Source of the DNA: Prinia subflava
Lineage: Eukaryota; Chordata; Aves; Passeriformes; Cisticolidae
Assembly: GCF_021018805.1 (NCBI RefSeq)
Contig: NC_086259.1
Location: 10,220,501 to 10,284,500, forward strand
Direction of reading: 5' to 3'
DNA length: 64,000 nucleotides
The stretch's first letter is position 1; every line of letters begins with the position of its first letter. The notes below the pieces were generated by a model, which was not told where the DNA came from, did not search any database, and saw only the letters and a program-made list of their open reading frames with translations. Shown here piece by piece: positions 1 through 13,131 of this stretch. The position numbers and the translations under genes were made by a program.

Positions 1-1472
1 ATGAAGGTAGAGATGAACTTTAAAACTTTCAATTGTTATTAATTCACTGTATTCCAAAGCTTTGAACTGATTCCGGGAGATTAAAATTCTGCAACGTTTC
101 ATTAAGAGCACACTGATGCACGTGCTGCTAGACTGTATAAAATGAAAGGCTTTTATTAGCACTTCTCCCTAGCATGAGAGTGACTTTCATATTGGATTAA
201 TATGGCTAATATTGCCACTGCATTATCACTTTATGAAAATTTGCTAATGAGATTTGAAATTGCTTAATGAAAATATCCCAGCTCTTCCAGACACCTACCC
301 TGCTGACCACCTGCTGGAAGCTGGACTGCAGGGCCACTGCAGGAGTGGGGAGCGAACACCTGATGCCAGGAGAGGCAAACTTTGATTTTTCTCCCACACT
401 GCAGCATGTAATAACATTCCACATTCCACATCAACATCCCCTGAGCTCCACCACATCGGCCTGGCTCAGGCTTCACGCAGTGTGACAGAAGGTGACACGG
501 TGTAATCCAAAGCAATGAGCTCTGAGGAGCCTGTTGCCTCATTAAAGCACTTGTGCAACAAGGCTGGGTGTGCTGAGATCAACATTGCTGGCTCCTTTGC
601 CCCACACCTCTCTCCAAACTGCAGTGGCCAGACCTTGCTGCCACCACGTGCCCCCAGCAGCCGTGGGCAGTGGGAGCCACTGCTGCACGGGGAAACACGC
701 CCTGCAGACAGGTCCTGGATTTCAAAATAAAAATAAAACAAAAAAACCCAACCCAGAGCCAACAGCAGCAATAGTTATTCCCTGCTGTTTGCTTTGAACA
801 GCTTCCACTTTGGGATCTGTTTTCAGTTTTAAGCTTAGCTTGTCCCACTTTGCTATTGCTTGCCCAGAGAAGGCTAACAATGGGCACTAGCAGAAGTGGC
901 TGCACTTCTGCATTTGCAAGAGGGAAGACCTTGGAGACTTTTACTACTGTTCAGGAGACTTTAGGACTAAAAAAACATCCCTACAGATATACAGCCCAGG
1001 TCCACAGATTTGCAACAGATCCATTAAAAAGGAGCACTTCTCACTTCTTACAATAATTGCTGAAGGCCATCTGACTCCTCTGGTAAGCAATAAAGCTCCA
1101 TTTTTTTCATCATTTCCAGCTGTCACAGTTTTCTACCAGGCCATGAAGACAACGAGAAGGAAAGCTGGAAGTCTTGGTCATAATTCTGCATTCCCTGGCA
1201 CATTTCTCAGCCATGGAATTATGCAACAGAAGAATCTGTCCTCGGGTGTCTGCTTTTCTCCTGCCACGTGTCATGGCTTGTACTGCTGCATCCAATGCCC
1301 AGTGAAACAAAAAGAGCCCGCACTGTAGGAGGCATTTGGGCTGCTGCTAGCAGAGTGAAGAGCTCTGTGCAGGGAGCAGTGCTGTGCTCCAGGAACTGCT
1401 GAATGCCAGTGTTTATTCAGCAGGAATCTGGAGCATCTGAATTTCTCTTTTGGTTTTTGAGTATTTTTATTT

Positions 1473-1500
1473 ATTTCTTCATTTCTTCATTTCTTCATTT
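1473..1500 (+). repeat. 8-bp tandem repeat (ATTTCTTC)3
   Basis: Three exact copies of atttcttc at 1473, 1481 and 1489, followed by attt, inside a T-rich stretch. Confidence 0.85.
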
Positions 1501-2370
1501 ATTTTTATTACTATCTTTTCATCCAAGTGAAAAGCTTACAGGAAAGAACCACTATGCAGTTTATAAACAGATTAGCGAGCAGATGTTCATCTAATCCAAG
1601 AACCCACCAGGAATTTTTGTTTATTATTGGATTACATTTAGGCCACAAGAAAGACAAAGCTGCTACTAGAGTGCACATGTATAATGCATATCAGGGCCAT
1701 CCTTCTGCAGGTTTTAATGGAGAAACCCCAATTTTGGACACATAAACACAATAACACTAACAGGCTACTAGGAAGTAGTTGTACTTTCTAACTCAGCTCC
1801 TGGTGCCACTTGGTTCTCACCAGCAGAGATTCACCAACACCCCAGACAGCTCAGATGTCAGCTGGGAGCATTTAGGACTTGTATCCAAAATTATAGTCCA
1901 GACCATTTTAAATTTACTATTTATTTCTATTTCTTTTCACATCTTCACAGGCTGGTATGATTTCACAGCACATGTTGGAAAATAAACACCTTGATTTGAG
2001 CACTATGCCAAAGGCAGGTGGTTAATTGGTTATGTCATTAACTAGTCAATCCCCAGCACAAAAGGCATAAACAAAGTTACACGGATCAATGTTAATAAAA
2101 TACTAAAACAAGGACTCCCAAACAGTCTACATGTATTGATCAGACATGGAAAACCACAGAATCAAGCAAAACCCCAGCCCCTGAGCCAACCTCTGCATGG
2201 CAACTGAGGGACTCAGAGCTCCTTATTCTCATTCACACAGAGGTTCTGAGGCATCACTCTGACAACATAGAAATACCTCAAAGGGGATATAAATATTCAG
2301 TCCTTAAGGTCCATTTACATTGCTAGAGGGGTGTAATATGGCCTTAGGGTAAAAGAGAATTAAGGTAATA

Positions 2371-2462
2371 GATTTTAGGGGCAGAAGGGATCCCTGTGAT
2401 TACTTAGCCTGACCATAGAGTTTTACTCAATAATTCATTTGTTGAGTTGATATCTTCTGGTA
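2371..2462 (-). mobile_element. Possible ancient CR1-like/L3-like fragment
   Basis: The text 'cagaagggatccctgtgatt', then 'agcctgacc', and later 'ttgatatcttctgg' resembles the minus strand of an old, widely shared amniote CR1-type repeat seen often in turtles and crocodilians. Similarity is from memory and the copy is diverged, so this is a weak call. No coding capacity. Confidence 0.4.
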
Positions 2463-3653
2463 GCAGGAGTGCATCTCAGTACCACAGGTACTTCCTGCCC
2501 AGTGAGCCATAAGGATATTTTGCAATGAATATGCCAAGGCTGCACAGTGCAGTGAAGTGCTCTCATGGCATCCAGACATCCCATTTGTAAGAACTGAGTC
2601 CCTTCTGTTTGGGTTAGAGCCCACCAGGCTGAGAGTGTCCAGGCTAACAGCACCACTTGAGCATTTTGGCTGGGGTACAGCATCAGAAGGAGCACCAGGA
2701 CAAGGAAAAGGAAAAGTTTATAAGAGGAATTCTTTCCTCAACAGTTAAGGCAACCGACTCGTCACGTGTGCAGAAGTGACAGCCTGAAACCAGAGACAGT
2801 ATTTATATAAATCCCACTGTTGTGCTGCTGCTGGCCGTGGTCATTGGTGCTGAGAAATACAATGCTGAGACACAGCTCCAGCAGAAAGGGAGAAGGTGAC
2901 CAGCACCAAGGGGGATGCAAAAGGCTGCAGCCCCTGACTTGGGCTCATCTCCCACCCTTCTGGGGAGAGAAGTTCAGATGCACAGTGCTGGACCAAGCTC
3001 TTTGTGCTCTAGATGACCTAATTTTAAAAAAATTGGGTTCAACATACAGGCTCTTGCAAAAAAGACACATGCTGCAAGTGAGCTGAACAATCTTGGGTAA
3101 TTAAATTGTAATAAAAAATTTGCTTCATTCATTAACTATAGTAATTGACCAAAAAGCAATAGGACTCCTGCTATTTTCATTATAACTGCCCTGATATAAT
3201 TCAGGGTGCAATCTCCATGTGGAACAGGTCATTTAAGTTTAACATGGCTTCAGATTACTGTATTACACAGCTCATAAATATGTCCACTTTTTATTTCCAA
3301 TCACTACTTTCAATAGAGTTTGACAAAACTGAATCCTTAGCCCAAGATTTATAACAAACATAATTTCACCAGATTTCTAAGAGTATTCTCATCTCCTTTT
3401 GCTCATTCCTCTAGGACTTATCTAGCATGAAATGTCTCTTGTAGATCTTTCAAAGGTCAGTGGGTGCTGCCTTGCATTTTGCTTATTTGTTATTTAAATG
3501 TGATAAATGTGACAATATTCTGCCTTATTGTTATTTTTATTTATTATTTATAGTGTGTCAATAGATGGAAGTGTCTCCCCTGCAGAGTACTGTCTGACAA
3601 ACAGATGTACTGGAGATGCAAAAGAACACTTCTATTTTTCCAGTACAGGGCGC

Positions 3654-3675
3654 TTTTTTTTTTTTTTTTTTTTTT
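3654..3675 (+). repeat. T22 homopolymer
   Basis: An uninterrupted run of 22 T. It has no visible retroposon body beside it. Confidence 0.9.
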
Positions 3676-6600
3676 ACATTCTGAAAAATTAGGATTTGTT
3701 GTCTAACTCTATGGATGTCAGTGCTGTGCCAGTTCTGCAGCCCAGTCTGACAAGGTTCTTACTACAGCAATATATTTACCCAAATAACAAGCATTGTGGC
3801 AACTGGTTGCAAGGATCCAACCAAACCCATTTCTCACAGTTTTAATTTAACTAGTAACGGAGTATGAATAAGTAACAAGAGCAAAAAATAGGATGGATTC
3901 ATATAAAGGAATCATTTCAGTGAGTTTTTCACTGTAAAAATTACCCCAGAGCTCCTAAGTCGTATCTTGAGAATTTTAGCTAAGCTGCTTCTTGGCCGAG
4001 TTTTCTAAGGGCTCTGCTTATTTTCAATTTCAGCTGTACAACTTGTACAGCACATTGAATGATTTAACCAAGCAGATTTAAAGTTCAGTAGACAGTGTTC
4101 TTTGTTAGATTTTAGTCACATACCAAATTCAATAGACTCTGCTGCAGGCGTACGTCAAAATGCCAGGAAGGCATGAGACATTGTTGAATATGTTGGAGTT
4201 TATTGTTTAGAAAAAATTAAACTTGGTCTCTCATTCAATCTTTTTAATTAAATAGTCATACTCTAAAGCTCAAGGGACAAAGGAAAAGAGAGAATAAAGG
4301 CAGTTCTGTAAAACACAACAGATATTTCTTTATATCTGCACTGAAGAAGTCAGTATATGTTATCTTCCTCAAAAATAAATACAAGTATTTTGGGTAAATG
4401 TGTTCCAAGCAATGAATTACCATCACTACTACTAGCTATTACCTACACAAGATCATTAACAAACAAACAGCTTTCCTGCATAAATAGAGCTTTGTTTGTT
4501 TCTGCATAAGAGCTGCCATCATATTCTCTGCTGGTGAGTTTTGGAAAACAAGACTTAGATCTCTCTGTAAAAATCTCACACAAAAACTGAACAGCCATAT
4601 GTGATAGCTAGCTGGAAATCAAGTCACTTTTCTGCTCCCTGTCTGCAAATTCATCCTTAAACATGAACCCTGAGCAGACTGTATGCTAAATCCCAGGCAT
4701 GAGCATTAAATTGCTTAAGCCCGGAGAACCGCCAGGATTGTGCCGAGCCTCCCGTTTCAAGGAATCCGCTCAAAGGCCACTGTTAATAGTCTGACCACAA
4801 ACCCCACCACTGGATTCGGTGTGGGAACACTTGAAAAGTGCTCCAAGTGTGGGCAACCACCCCACAGAGGAGCAGCAGCCTTTAACTCTGCCGCCCCTGC
4901 ACTGCTGGAAGGATGTTCACTCTGCTGGGGTCGCGGGGGGACGCAGGCTGCTGTCCAGCACAGTCATGGCTTTGCTTTGCCAGCCCACCAAAGCAAGATG
5001 TTCATTTCAGACCATCCATGGGGTATGGCCCCTTCCACTCCCTGCCATGTTTGCCCAGACACTAATGCATGTCACCAGCCAACATTAAAAATAATGATAG
5101 TTTTGGCTGCTCTCTGCCTTTGACTGTATGATTATCAAAATAACAACAGGAACGATAAATCTCTTTTATCCTAGTTAATGCTAAATTGTGTGACAGAAGT
5201 GCTTAATTCCTGCAAATGTAATGAGAATGGGAAGTGGTACAAATTCTAAGCCATTGAATTACAATCTTTAAATTGTAATCCTGTTTTCTTCCTTGCAGAC
5301 TAATTCACAGTTACTTGCAGCAAATCAATCAGTAACTCTTTAAATTGGGCTTCTTAATATTCACATTCTCAATTATCTGTTTAATGTCGGTAGAGATAGT
5401 TCATTATTTCTCTTCACTCCAAATATTTTCAAAGGCAAAGTGAAGTTTTACAAGGTAATGACTAAAATATGCAGTATTTTTTTACACCAAACTGCCAAGT
5501 CAGGAAAGTCACCCGATTAGTGGCAATCAAGCAGCAGCCATGGACTTACAGGCAGGAGCCTCCATCTGTTCCCTCTGAAACTGAGAGTTCCAGTTTTGCA
5601 GAGCAGGTCAATGCTGAGCGTAATCATCTTTGGTAGTACTTGAACAATAAAAAAAGGAAATAATTCTACAGTTTGAGAAAGAAAGAAAGAATATTAGTAG
5701 TTACTGCTCAGAACTTGGCAGTTAGGCTTAGGGCTTGGAAAAGACTAACTGAACTTGATATAGCAAATTTTCCCACTTACTTGCCTTCCCACACTCATGG
5801 GTTTGCCTAAAAAGTTTGTACATGAAACTTTACCTTCCCCATTCTGAAACTTTCCAAAGCCAGAGTAACCCTTGCAATGCTTTTAAAATTAGTCCATTTA
5901 ACATAAGAGTTAAAAATAGGGCTTGCAAAGGTTTACTCAGCCTGGTCTCCAGTGTCCAAAATGAGCTGCTCTGGGATGAGAGTGAGAGCAAGACACACAC
6001 ATCATGTTATTTTCCCAGACTGCCTTCCAGTCTCCGACCAGTTTTATCAGGGGGCTTCCCAAACCAGAAATATCTCTATTGAAGAAACCTGAATGGATTT
6101 TCCTTGATGATTTTGACCTTTCCACACCTTGAATGCTCATAAACTTTCAGCATCCTGACAGGAGGAGTCTGACATGTTGAATATTCTGCAAGGGGATAGG
6201 ATGGCTGGTACAGGTGCTGTACAGAAAAGGAGTGCAGGATTTAACCTTTTGCATGAATATATCAAAGCAAGTATTTAGCTGAGAGTACAGTAGCTATGTG
6301 GCAGTTTTATTCTTTCTTTTTAAGCAGAAGTTAACTTTTTTATTTAGTCGAACAGGCTTGAAGTAAATTCTACCAACTTTCATTTTCAAAATACAATAGC
6401 CAATAATCACTTACAATCCAGGTGCTGGGGAGGTGTTCAAGAACCTTTTAAAATGTAAAATAACATGATTCTCTGACAAATAGAAAGGAAATCATTTTCA
6501 ATCTAAAAGCAGTTGGAAAATTCATGATGTGTACTCATTAAAAGTGCCTTCAAGATATCAAGACAGGCTTTCTCTGTAAACGCCAGATGAATAAGAATGG

Positions 6601-8097
6601 TAAGTAGCAGCTATGATGTACAAAACGCTTCAATGAACACAGTTGGATTTGGTTTATGCTGCTGGGATGGGGTTTTTTTTTAATCAAATCTGTATTGCTT
6701 AAAAGAGTTGTAAATGTACCAAAAGTAGGAAAGGAGTAGGGTAGAAAATCTAATCCCACCTCTGTGTAAAAACGGGAAAACCAGCAATATTGATGTTGCT
6801 TTGTTACCAAATATTGGGACAGTGGAGGCAGCACGTTTTTTAAAATTACTAGCTGCTTAAATGCCTAAGTGTGGAAAACAAGACATTTCAGTTTCTCTGT
6901 AAAGAGAAGCAGTATTGACTCTTTCAGCACCAACTGAACCTCCAAATTTTGCCCAACCTCAGTACTGCTCACAATCATTCATATAGAGCTGCAAATATGA
7001 ACAGGACTGTGTTGGGCTCTGAGTCAAACAGCCTTCTCCTTGCTGCCAGCAGGAACATAAGCATAGCTCTGCAGAATAAAAATTCTTTTACTTTATAAAA
7101 CTACCAAAGCTGCTTCGTCAAGACTTGGTTCTGTAGCCCCAAAGCTACTGTGAGCTTTACAGTGGATTTCAAGAGGTGATGACTAAAATCAGTGTTACTA
7201 AACAAAAACTATGGGATGGAAATTCTGCATATGATACTGTAAAGGTTTAATTACTTTTTTATTCAAGTGCCACTAAATTCACAAAGGGATCATCTATCTA
7301 CTTTGTTCCAAGTGCTGTTTGTTACAGCACTTGACCAGCAAATCTTAGCCACAACAATATTTGTCTTTAGCTGCAGACGATCAGCCTCTCATCCTCTGCT
7401 TTTCCACACAGGAAATCCAGGAGGATGTTTTAAAGAAATAGGTGCGGCTATCAACACTTAAACATCACAGATGTTAATTAATCACCAAGAATAAAAGTGA
7501 CCTGGTTCTGCTTTTCATGAAGTCACCTATTTATTCTGCTGCTTCAGTTTTAACAAAAACTCATGTAACAATCTTTTCTTCTTACTCCATTTTTATAGAG
7601 TGAAATCCTTAATAGAACCAAAACACAAAATAAAATCAAAACATCAATCCTTTGGGAAGCCTCGTTATTTCTATTTTCAAGGTCTGGAGAAAGAAGAGAT
7701 GGATTATGAGCAGTTAAAGGCTCTTCTACTGTTCTTAAAGCTTAATTATGTTTTATACTCTGTAACATGCTTCCTAAGGAGCTTAACTTTGAGCATAAGA
7801 GACATGGAATCCAAGGAGAAGAAGGCAAAGTGTAAGAATGTTGGTAACCAGAAACAGTCTCTTGGCAGGCCACAGGTACCATTAGCTCATCTTCAGGTTG
7901 ACAAAGGCCATTGACACCTGTGGGAGATTTAGAATGGTTTGATTTACCTGGGCTTTTACTGGTGTTTATTTTTCTGTAATAATAATGCATTGAATTTAAG
8001 CAGATTTTTCCATCTGAACGTGTGCTGAATCAGGTGTGACTGTCAGTAGGCCTGTTTTTGCTCTGGGTCTTCAAGTGAAGGTGTTTGAAGGCAAAAG

Positions 8098-8280
8098 AAT
8101 CACAGCATCATCAAATCACAGAATGGTACGGGTTGGAAGGGACCTTAAAGATCATCTCATCTGGTTCCAATCTTCCTGCCATGGGCAGGGACACATTCCA
8201 TAAACACCACACTGGTCAAAGCCCATCAGACCTGGCCTTGAAACACTCCAGGGGATGGGGCATCCATAATTCTGAATTCC
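8098..8280 (-). mobile_element. CR1 LINE fragment (3' end)
   Basis: Read on the minus strand, this segment ends with the typical CR1 3' part: ggggat-type text, a passage like the CR1 'gatctttaaggtcccttccaaccc', then imperfect 8-bp tails of the form ttctgtgat. Moving away from the 3' end it also holds the familiar CR1 phrases for 'tgcccatggcagg' and 'caaggccagg' before similarity fades near 8280. It is 5'-truncated and non-coding, as most CR1 copies are. CR1 supports a bird or other sauropsid origin. Boundaries are approximate. Confidence 0.85.
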
Positions 8281-8713
8281 TCTTGCCAGGTGCAGCCAGC
8301 AGTGAAAGTGCCCTCGATGCTCAGCAGGGCCTGCACGAGCCCACAGAGCCCCATGTCACAGGGAGGGCTCACTCCTGTCCCAGGGGTTTTCTGTGATGAT
8401 CCTGAAAGTCACTTCACCACTGACATTGCCTGGCTGAGACTGGCTGGCTGCTGAGAACAAGCAGCAGACTAATGACATGGCCTCGAGTCTGCATAAAAAT
8501 GAGAGTCCTGAACCAGTGGCAACAAGCAGAAAGCAACATTTGCCCTCAAGAGGAAGGCCTGGACAGTGCCTGTATGTGCACTGCGCCCTGCAGGGACTCT
8601 GCAAGCCTGTCATGTTATTCCCAGTTGCCTGTTATGAGCAACAAATACAGTTCTGGAGGAATTTTTGCTACACATGAAAGCTCATACAGTTTGTAATTTT
8701 GAGAGTGTTGTCT

Positions 8714-8808
8714 TCGGGGTTTTATGTGGTTTTGTGTTTTGCTTGTTTGTTTTTGGGTTTGGGGTGGTTTTGGTTTTGTGTTTTGTTTTGATTTGTTTTG
8801 TTTTTTTC
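8714..8808 (+). repeat. G/T-rich low-complexity tract
   Basis: About 95 bases almost entirely of G and T on the plus strand, made of TTTTG, TTTGT and GGTTTT-like units with several runs of three or four G. Strongly strand-asymmetric. Confidence 0.85.
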
Positions 8809-11242
8809 TGATACTCTCAACATGAGTGCTATTTTATCTCTTCATTGTAAGGCTTCTTGAATTATTCAATTTTTATTTTCCTGTGCTGTCTGTGAAATGC
8901 TTCTTGTTGGCTGACCCAGATGATGCTGATACAGAGTGCTCATGTACCCTTGCATTTCCTTGGCTCCCAGATACTGACTGCAGATCTGTGTAATTAAAAC
9001 CATGCTTCCCCACATGAATGCCTATTTGTCTGAGTAGGCAAGAAACTGCTCCTTGTTAGGGTTTCTTAAGGGTGCAGATTATCCCAGAATACATCATATA
9101 TGTAGTTTGCCTCAATTTGTATGGATGACCAATTATCTTGTCATCTCCTTTTCTTTTATTCTGTGTCATGCCTTTAGCAGCAGAGGGCAGGGATTGTGCA
9201 GTGCCCACCTCCCACCTGGAAGCACCTGAAATCACCCTGCTTGGGAGCCAGGCTCCCACCAGGATTGTGTAACTTCCCAAAGAGGTGACCTTCCTCCACT
9301 GCTCGGGTTTCTGGTATCTCAGTCCACCTGTTTGTTTGGTCTTCTTGTGCTCCTGGCTCCCTTGGAATGGCCCTGGAGAACCGAGTTGCTACCCAAGATA
9401 AAAAAGATAAGGCCAACAGTCTTACCAATGTGGATGGAAAGGATTTGAAATCACCTTTACTACTTTGGTGTGTTAACCAAAACTCCTGTCCAGTTAGGAA
9501 CACTACAAGCATTGTGCATTTTTTACAAATAAGGTACCTCACACTGGCAATAGCTTTTACATGTATAATTGCACTGCAGTTCTATAAAATAAAATGTAAT
9601 GCAAAACTTCCACTTTCCAATTACACAATAGCAATTGTGAATAATCTCACAAAATCTCTGTCCTTTTTAATGGAAATTCCTAACTCTGTGCTTGTGCACA
9701 CTGTATAAACACCATCTGTAGAGAATGTAAGACAACTTCTGCTGGAGCACAGATACATAAAAGTGTATCATCAACTTTTCAGTGAGCATCCAGTTAAACA
9801 GCTACTGTCTGTACCTTCTAAACTACATTGATTCAGCAACTTACCTTTTGGACTCACACTCCTGCCTGATTGCCTCCAAGCTTACAGACCTGTACTGTCT
9901 GTCTCTGGCCAGAACATTTATGCCTGTGCCCCAAATCCCTGCAGCACGTCCACCCCATCCTCCCCGGGCTCCATCCGGCACGTGCACCCTCACACCCTGC
10001 CCCAGCCCCTCCGGGGGCAGCCTGATTATGCAGCAGCAGTGGACACAGAGCAGTGGTTTCCAAATTCTTGCTGTGAAAAGCTTTTGAGGTGTTTCAGTAG
10101 AAGGCTGCTGGCTGTGAATACGAAAGCAGGGGCTTTCCCCTGTGCAGAGGCCCCTTCTTAAGTATAAAGTACAAACAAAGAAAATGAAAAGCAATAAAAA
10201 AAGAAAGATCTGGGCTTTGAATGCTTCTTAGGGTCAAGCACTAAACCCTCTTTTGACAGCTACACAACCCACACTTGTTCTCCTCAAGAGAATTTGACCT
10301 CAACTAAGGAATTGAACAAAGTGCATATTTTGTCTACAGTGGACAAATACGTTGTTCTAAAGAAACAAACTGCAGATAAAATATACAGATAACGATAGGG
10401 GAAAAAACCCACACTACCTAAAATTAAACCCCACTATAATTTATGCACATTAAGAAAAAAAAAAGTATATTTTTTTAATTTCCTTGACTTTGTATTGCAC
10501 GGCAGAAGCTTATTAAAGCATTATATTTCTCCTCTGTTATTGATTAACTAAAGTCAAATAACATTATCATTTTGCTTAATGCATTTAAAGCACAAATATT
10601 TTCCCAGATGCCCTGCACAGGCACTTTGCAGATTTCAGTGGAAGTTGTTTACATGCTGAAACATTGAGCCTGGATAGAAACACTTTGCTGTGATAGCAAC
10701 ACACACCCAACAGTTTTCATTTTCTCAATTCAGAAGGAAAATTGCTGTTCCTCCCTCTCCTTCAAATTCTCTTTCTCCAAGAAATATTCCTACGTCATCG
10801 GAAAAAATTACAAGCGTGCTCATAATGGCTGCATTTCTCTGTCCATTTTGAGCTAAGCCCTGGTCCAAAGTCTCCTGAAATCATGGGGATTATTTTTACT
10901 GGCTTCAGGGGCTCTTACTCAGCCCTGGGCACATCCAGAGCTGGTTTTAGTTTTCTGTAGATGCAGTGCTCAGCGGTGCTGCTGCCCACTGGCACCCGGA
11001 GCTCTCCTGCCCCGCAGGGGCTGCAGCTCCACCCCCGATGGCCACGGGGATGAGGGGATGCTCTGCTCCCTGAAATTATCACTTTTAACATTGTGAGGTT
11101 AAAAGTGACATGACAAGACAAGAGTGACATGAAAGGAGATGGACACGGAGCCCACGCTCACCCACATCACCCATTCACCCATTCCCAGGGGGAGCTGCCT
11201 GTGGTGCACCTGGACAGGCAGGGATGCAGAATGGTGCATCGG

Positions 11243-11292
11243 TTCTTTTTTCTTTTTCTTTTTCTTTTTCTTTTTCTTTCTTTTTTTTTTTT
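11243..11292 (+). repeat. (TTTTTC)n polypyrimidine microsatellite
   Basis: Six-base TTTTTC units repeated several times, followed by a T run; pure pyrimidine over about 50 bases. Confidence 0.92.
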
Positions 11293-12055
11293 GCTGATCA
11301 GCAGCTTTGAAAATGGAAAGAAATAATCAGAACAAACTCCACCTTCAGTTTAAAGCCAAGTACAGCTACAGGAAAAATCAACAGAAATGAGTGTGAAAGC
11401 ATCACAGTTTTTGTTCAAGGATGTTTAATTTGTCCAAGCCTGCTAGCAAGTTCTGGCCATTTTCTGAAGTGAAGGATAACTTCATTTGCCTTGGGTTAAA
11501 GGAGAAAAGGAAGGGAAAAAGAGATATTGCCCAGCCTTTACAGAAACACAAGTATCTAAACTGACACTCAGAATTACATGTATTTCACCATGGGCTCAAG
11601 ATTTGCTGTAATACACTTGTCTGCTGTGATTGATCAAAACTCTTATAGATTTATCTGCCATCATTCTATAAGGGAGGAAAGTATGTTTACAAAAGGATGA
11701 TAATTATCAATGGCTTCATCTATATTCTGTCAGTGCCAAGGCATGCTCAGCAGTAACCAAATCCTTTGGCAGTCCATGCAGAAAAACACCTAACATGTTA
11801 ACCCCAAAATCCCCAAATGCATGCCCAGATTAATGTATATTTTAGATATTTGTCACATACAATTAAGTGCACCCATCTGGAGATCTTTTTAGTAAAACAA
11901 ATATGTGTTGTGTACATGCACAGTCTATTGATTTCCTTGTGACCCACAGGAGCAGGAGGAACATGAAGGGGGGTTGGCTGAAAGAGGAGAAGTTCTTCAG
12001 GACAAGCGTTCCACAGGTGGTGAGCTGATAGGAGCAGGGTGCAAGATTTTATTTA

Positions 12056-12086
12056 TTTTATATATATATACATGTATACACACACC
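12056..12086 (+). repeat. (TA)n/(CA)n short microsatellite
   Basis: A TA dinucleotide run passes into catgtatacacacac. Confidence 0.8.
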
Positions 12087-13118
12087 TGAGGGCAGCAGTG
12101 ATAATCCCCTGATCAACAGTCCATAAAGCAGAATTTTCCAAAGTGAATTCTGATTTCCAGACACTGAGTATTCTTCACTTCCAAAATTAGGAAGAGGAAA
12201 GTAAGAAATGGTAGAGCTACTTACTATTTCTTTAAATGCAAAGGTCAATTCATATGATTCCTGGAACATCAAAACTAATTCCAAGATAAAGTACCTTTAA
12301 CTACCAGCAAGAAACTTGTAACACAAAGGATTTATTATTTATGTCCTTTGTGCTAATGCAATGTATATGTTTGTTATCAGTACAGCATGGGCTGTAGCAC
12401 TAAAATAAACCAGCCTGCAGTAACTACACCCTTTAGGTTTCACAAATACTGCCAGCAGGTACCCTGGCACTTCGCTTGCCTGCATTTACTTCTCTGTTCT
12501 GTAAATACAAATATTTGGTTAAGGCATCTGCTCAGTCAAGAGCTGTGACTGCTGATCCAGGTAGAAGTTTTCAGACCCGTGCACAGTAGAACCCCTTCTA
12601 AATGCCTGCAGATACAATTCACCGTCAGGTGGGCAATTCTTTAAACACTTATGATGATTCAGTCATTGAACCAGCACTAAGGTGTAGATATCTGTACTTG
12701 AAAATGAGACCCGTGACTTGTTTTGAATAGAATTTAATGAAAGAAAATGCAGAAAATGTAAGATTACTTTCAGGTTCTGATTATTATTATATATACTTGA
12801 ATCTGTTTGGAAAACAATGTTTTCCAATTAGACCCCTGATCTATGAAAGCACTTGAGCAACTGTATAACTGAGCATATGAGTAGTCACTTCAATGAAATT
12901 ACTACTTTTATACATGAATTATCAGCTCATTTTAAATTATTTTCTGGATCAAAGTCCTCTTCTACAATTAGAGCAGCAGAGTTACAATGATGTAGCAACT
13001 AACTGCATCATAAAGATATTTCTGGAGAGGAAAGAGAACAAATGATACCTGGAAGAGGTGTCCATATAGCTGCAGAACAAGCATAATTATCTGTTCAACT
13101 TTTCTAAGCTAGAAGATT

Positions 13119-13131
13119 AAAAAAAAAAAAA
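13119..13131 (+). repeat. A-run
   Basis: Short homopolymer A tract of about 13 bases in 3' flanking DNA. Confidence 0.75.

Noticed and set aside
4740..5123. 127-codon plus-strand frame with several cysteines, zinc-finger-like at first sight
   Set aside because: The Cys/His spacing fits no zinc-finger class and there is no ATG at the frame start.
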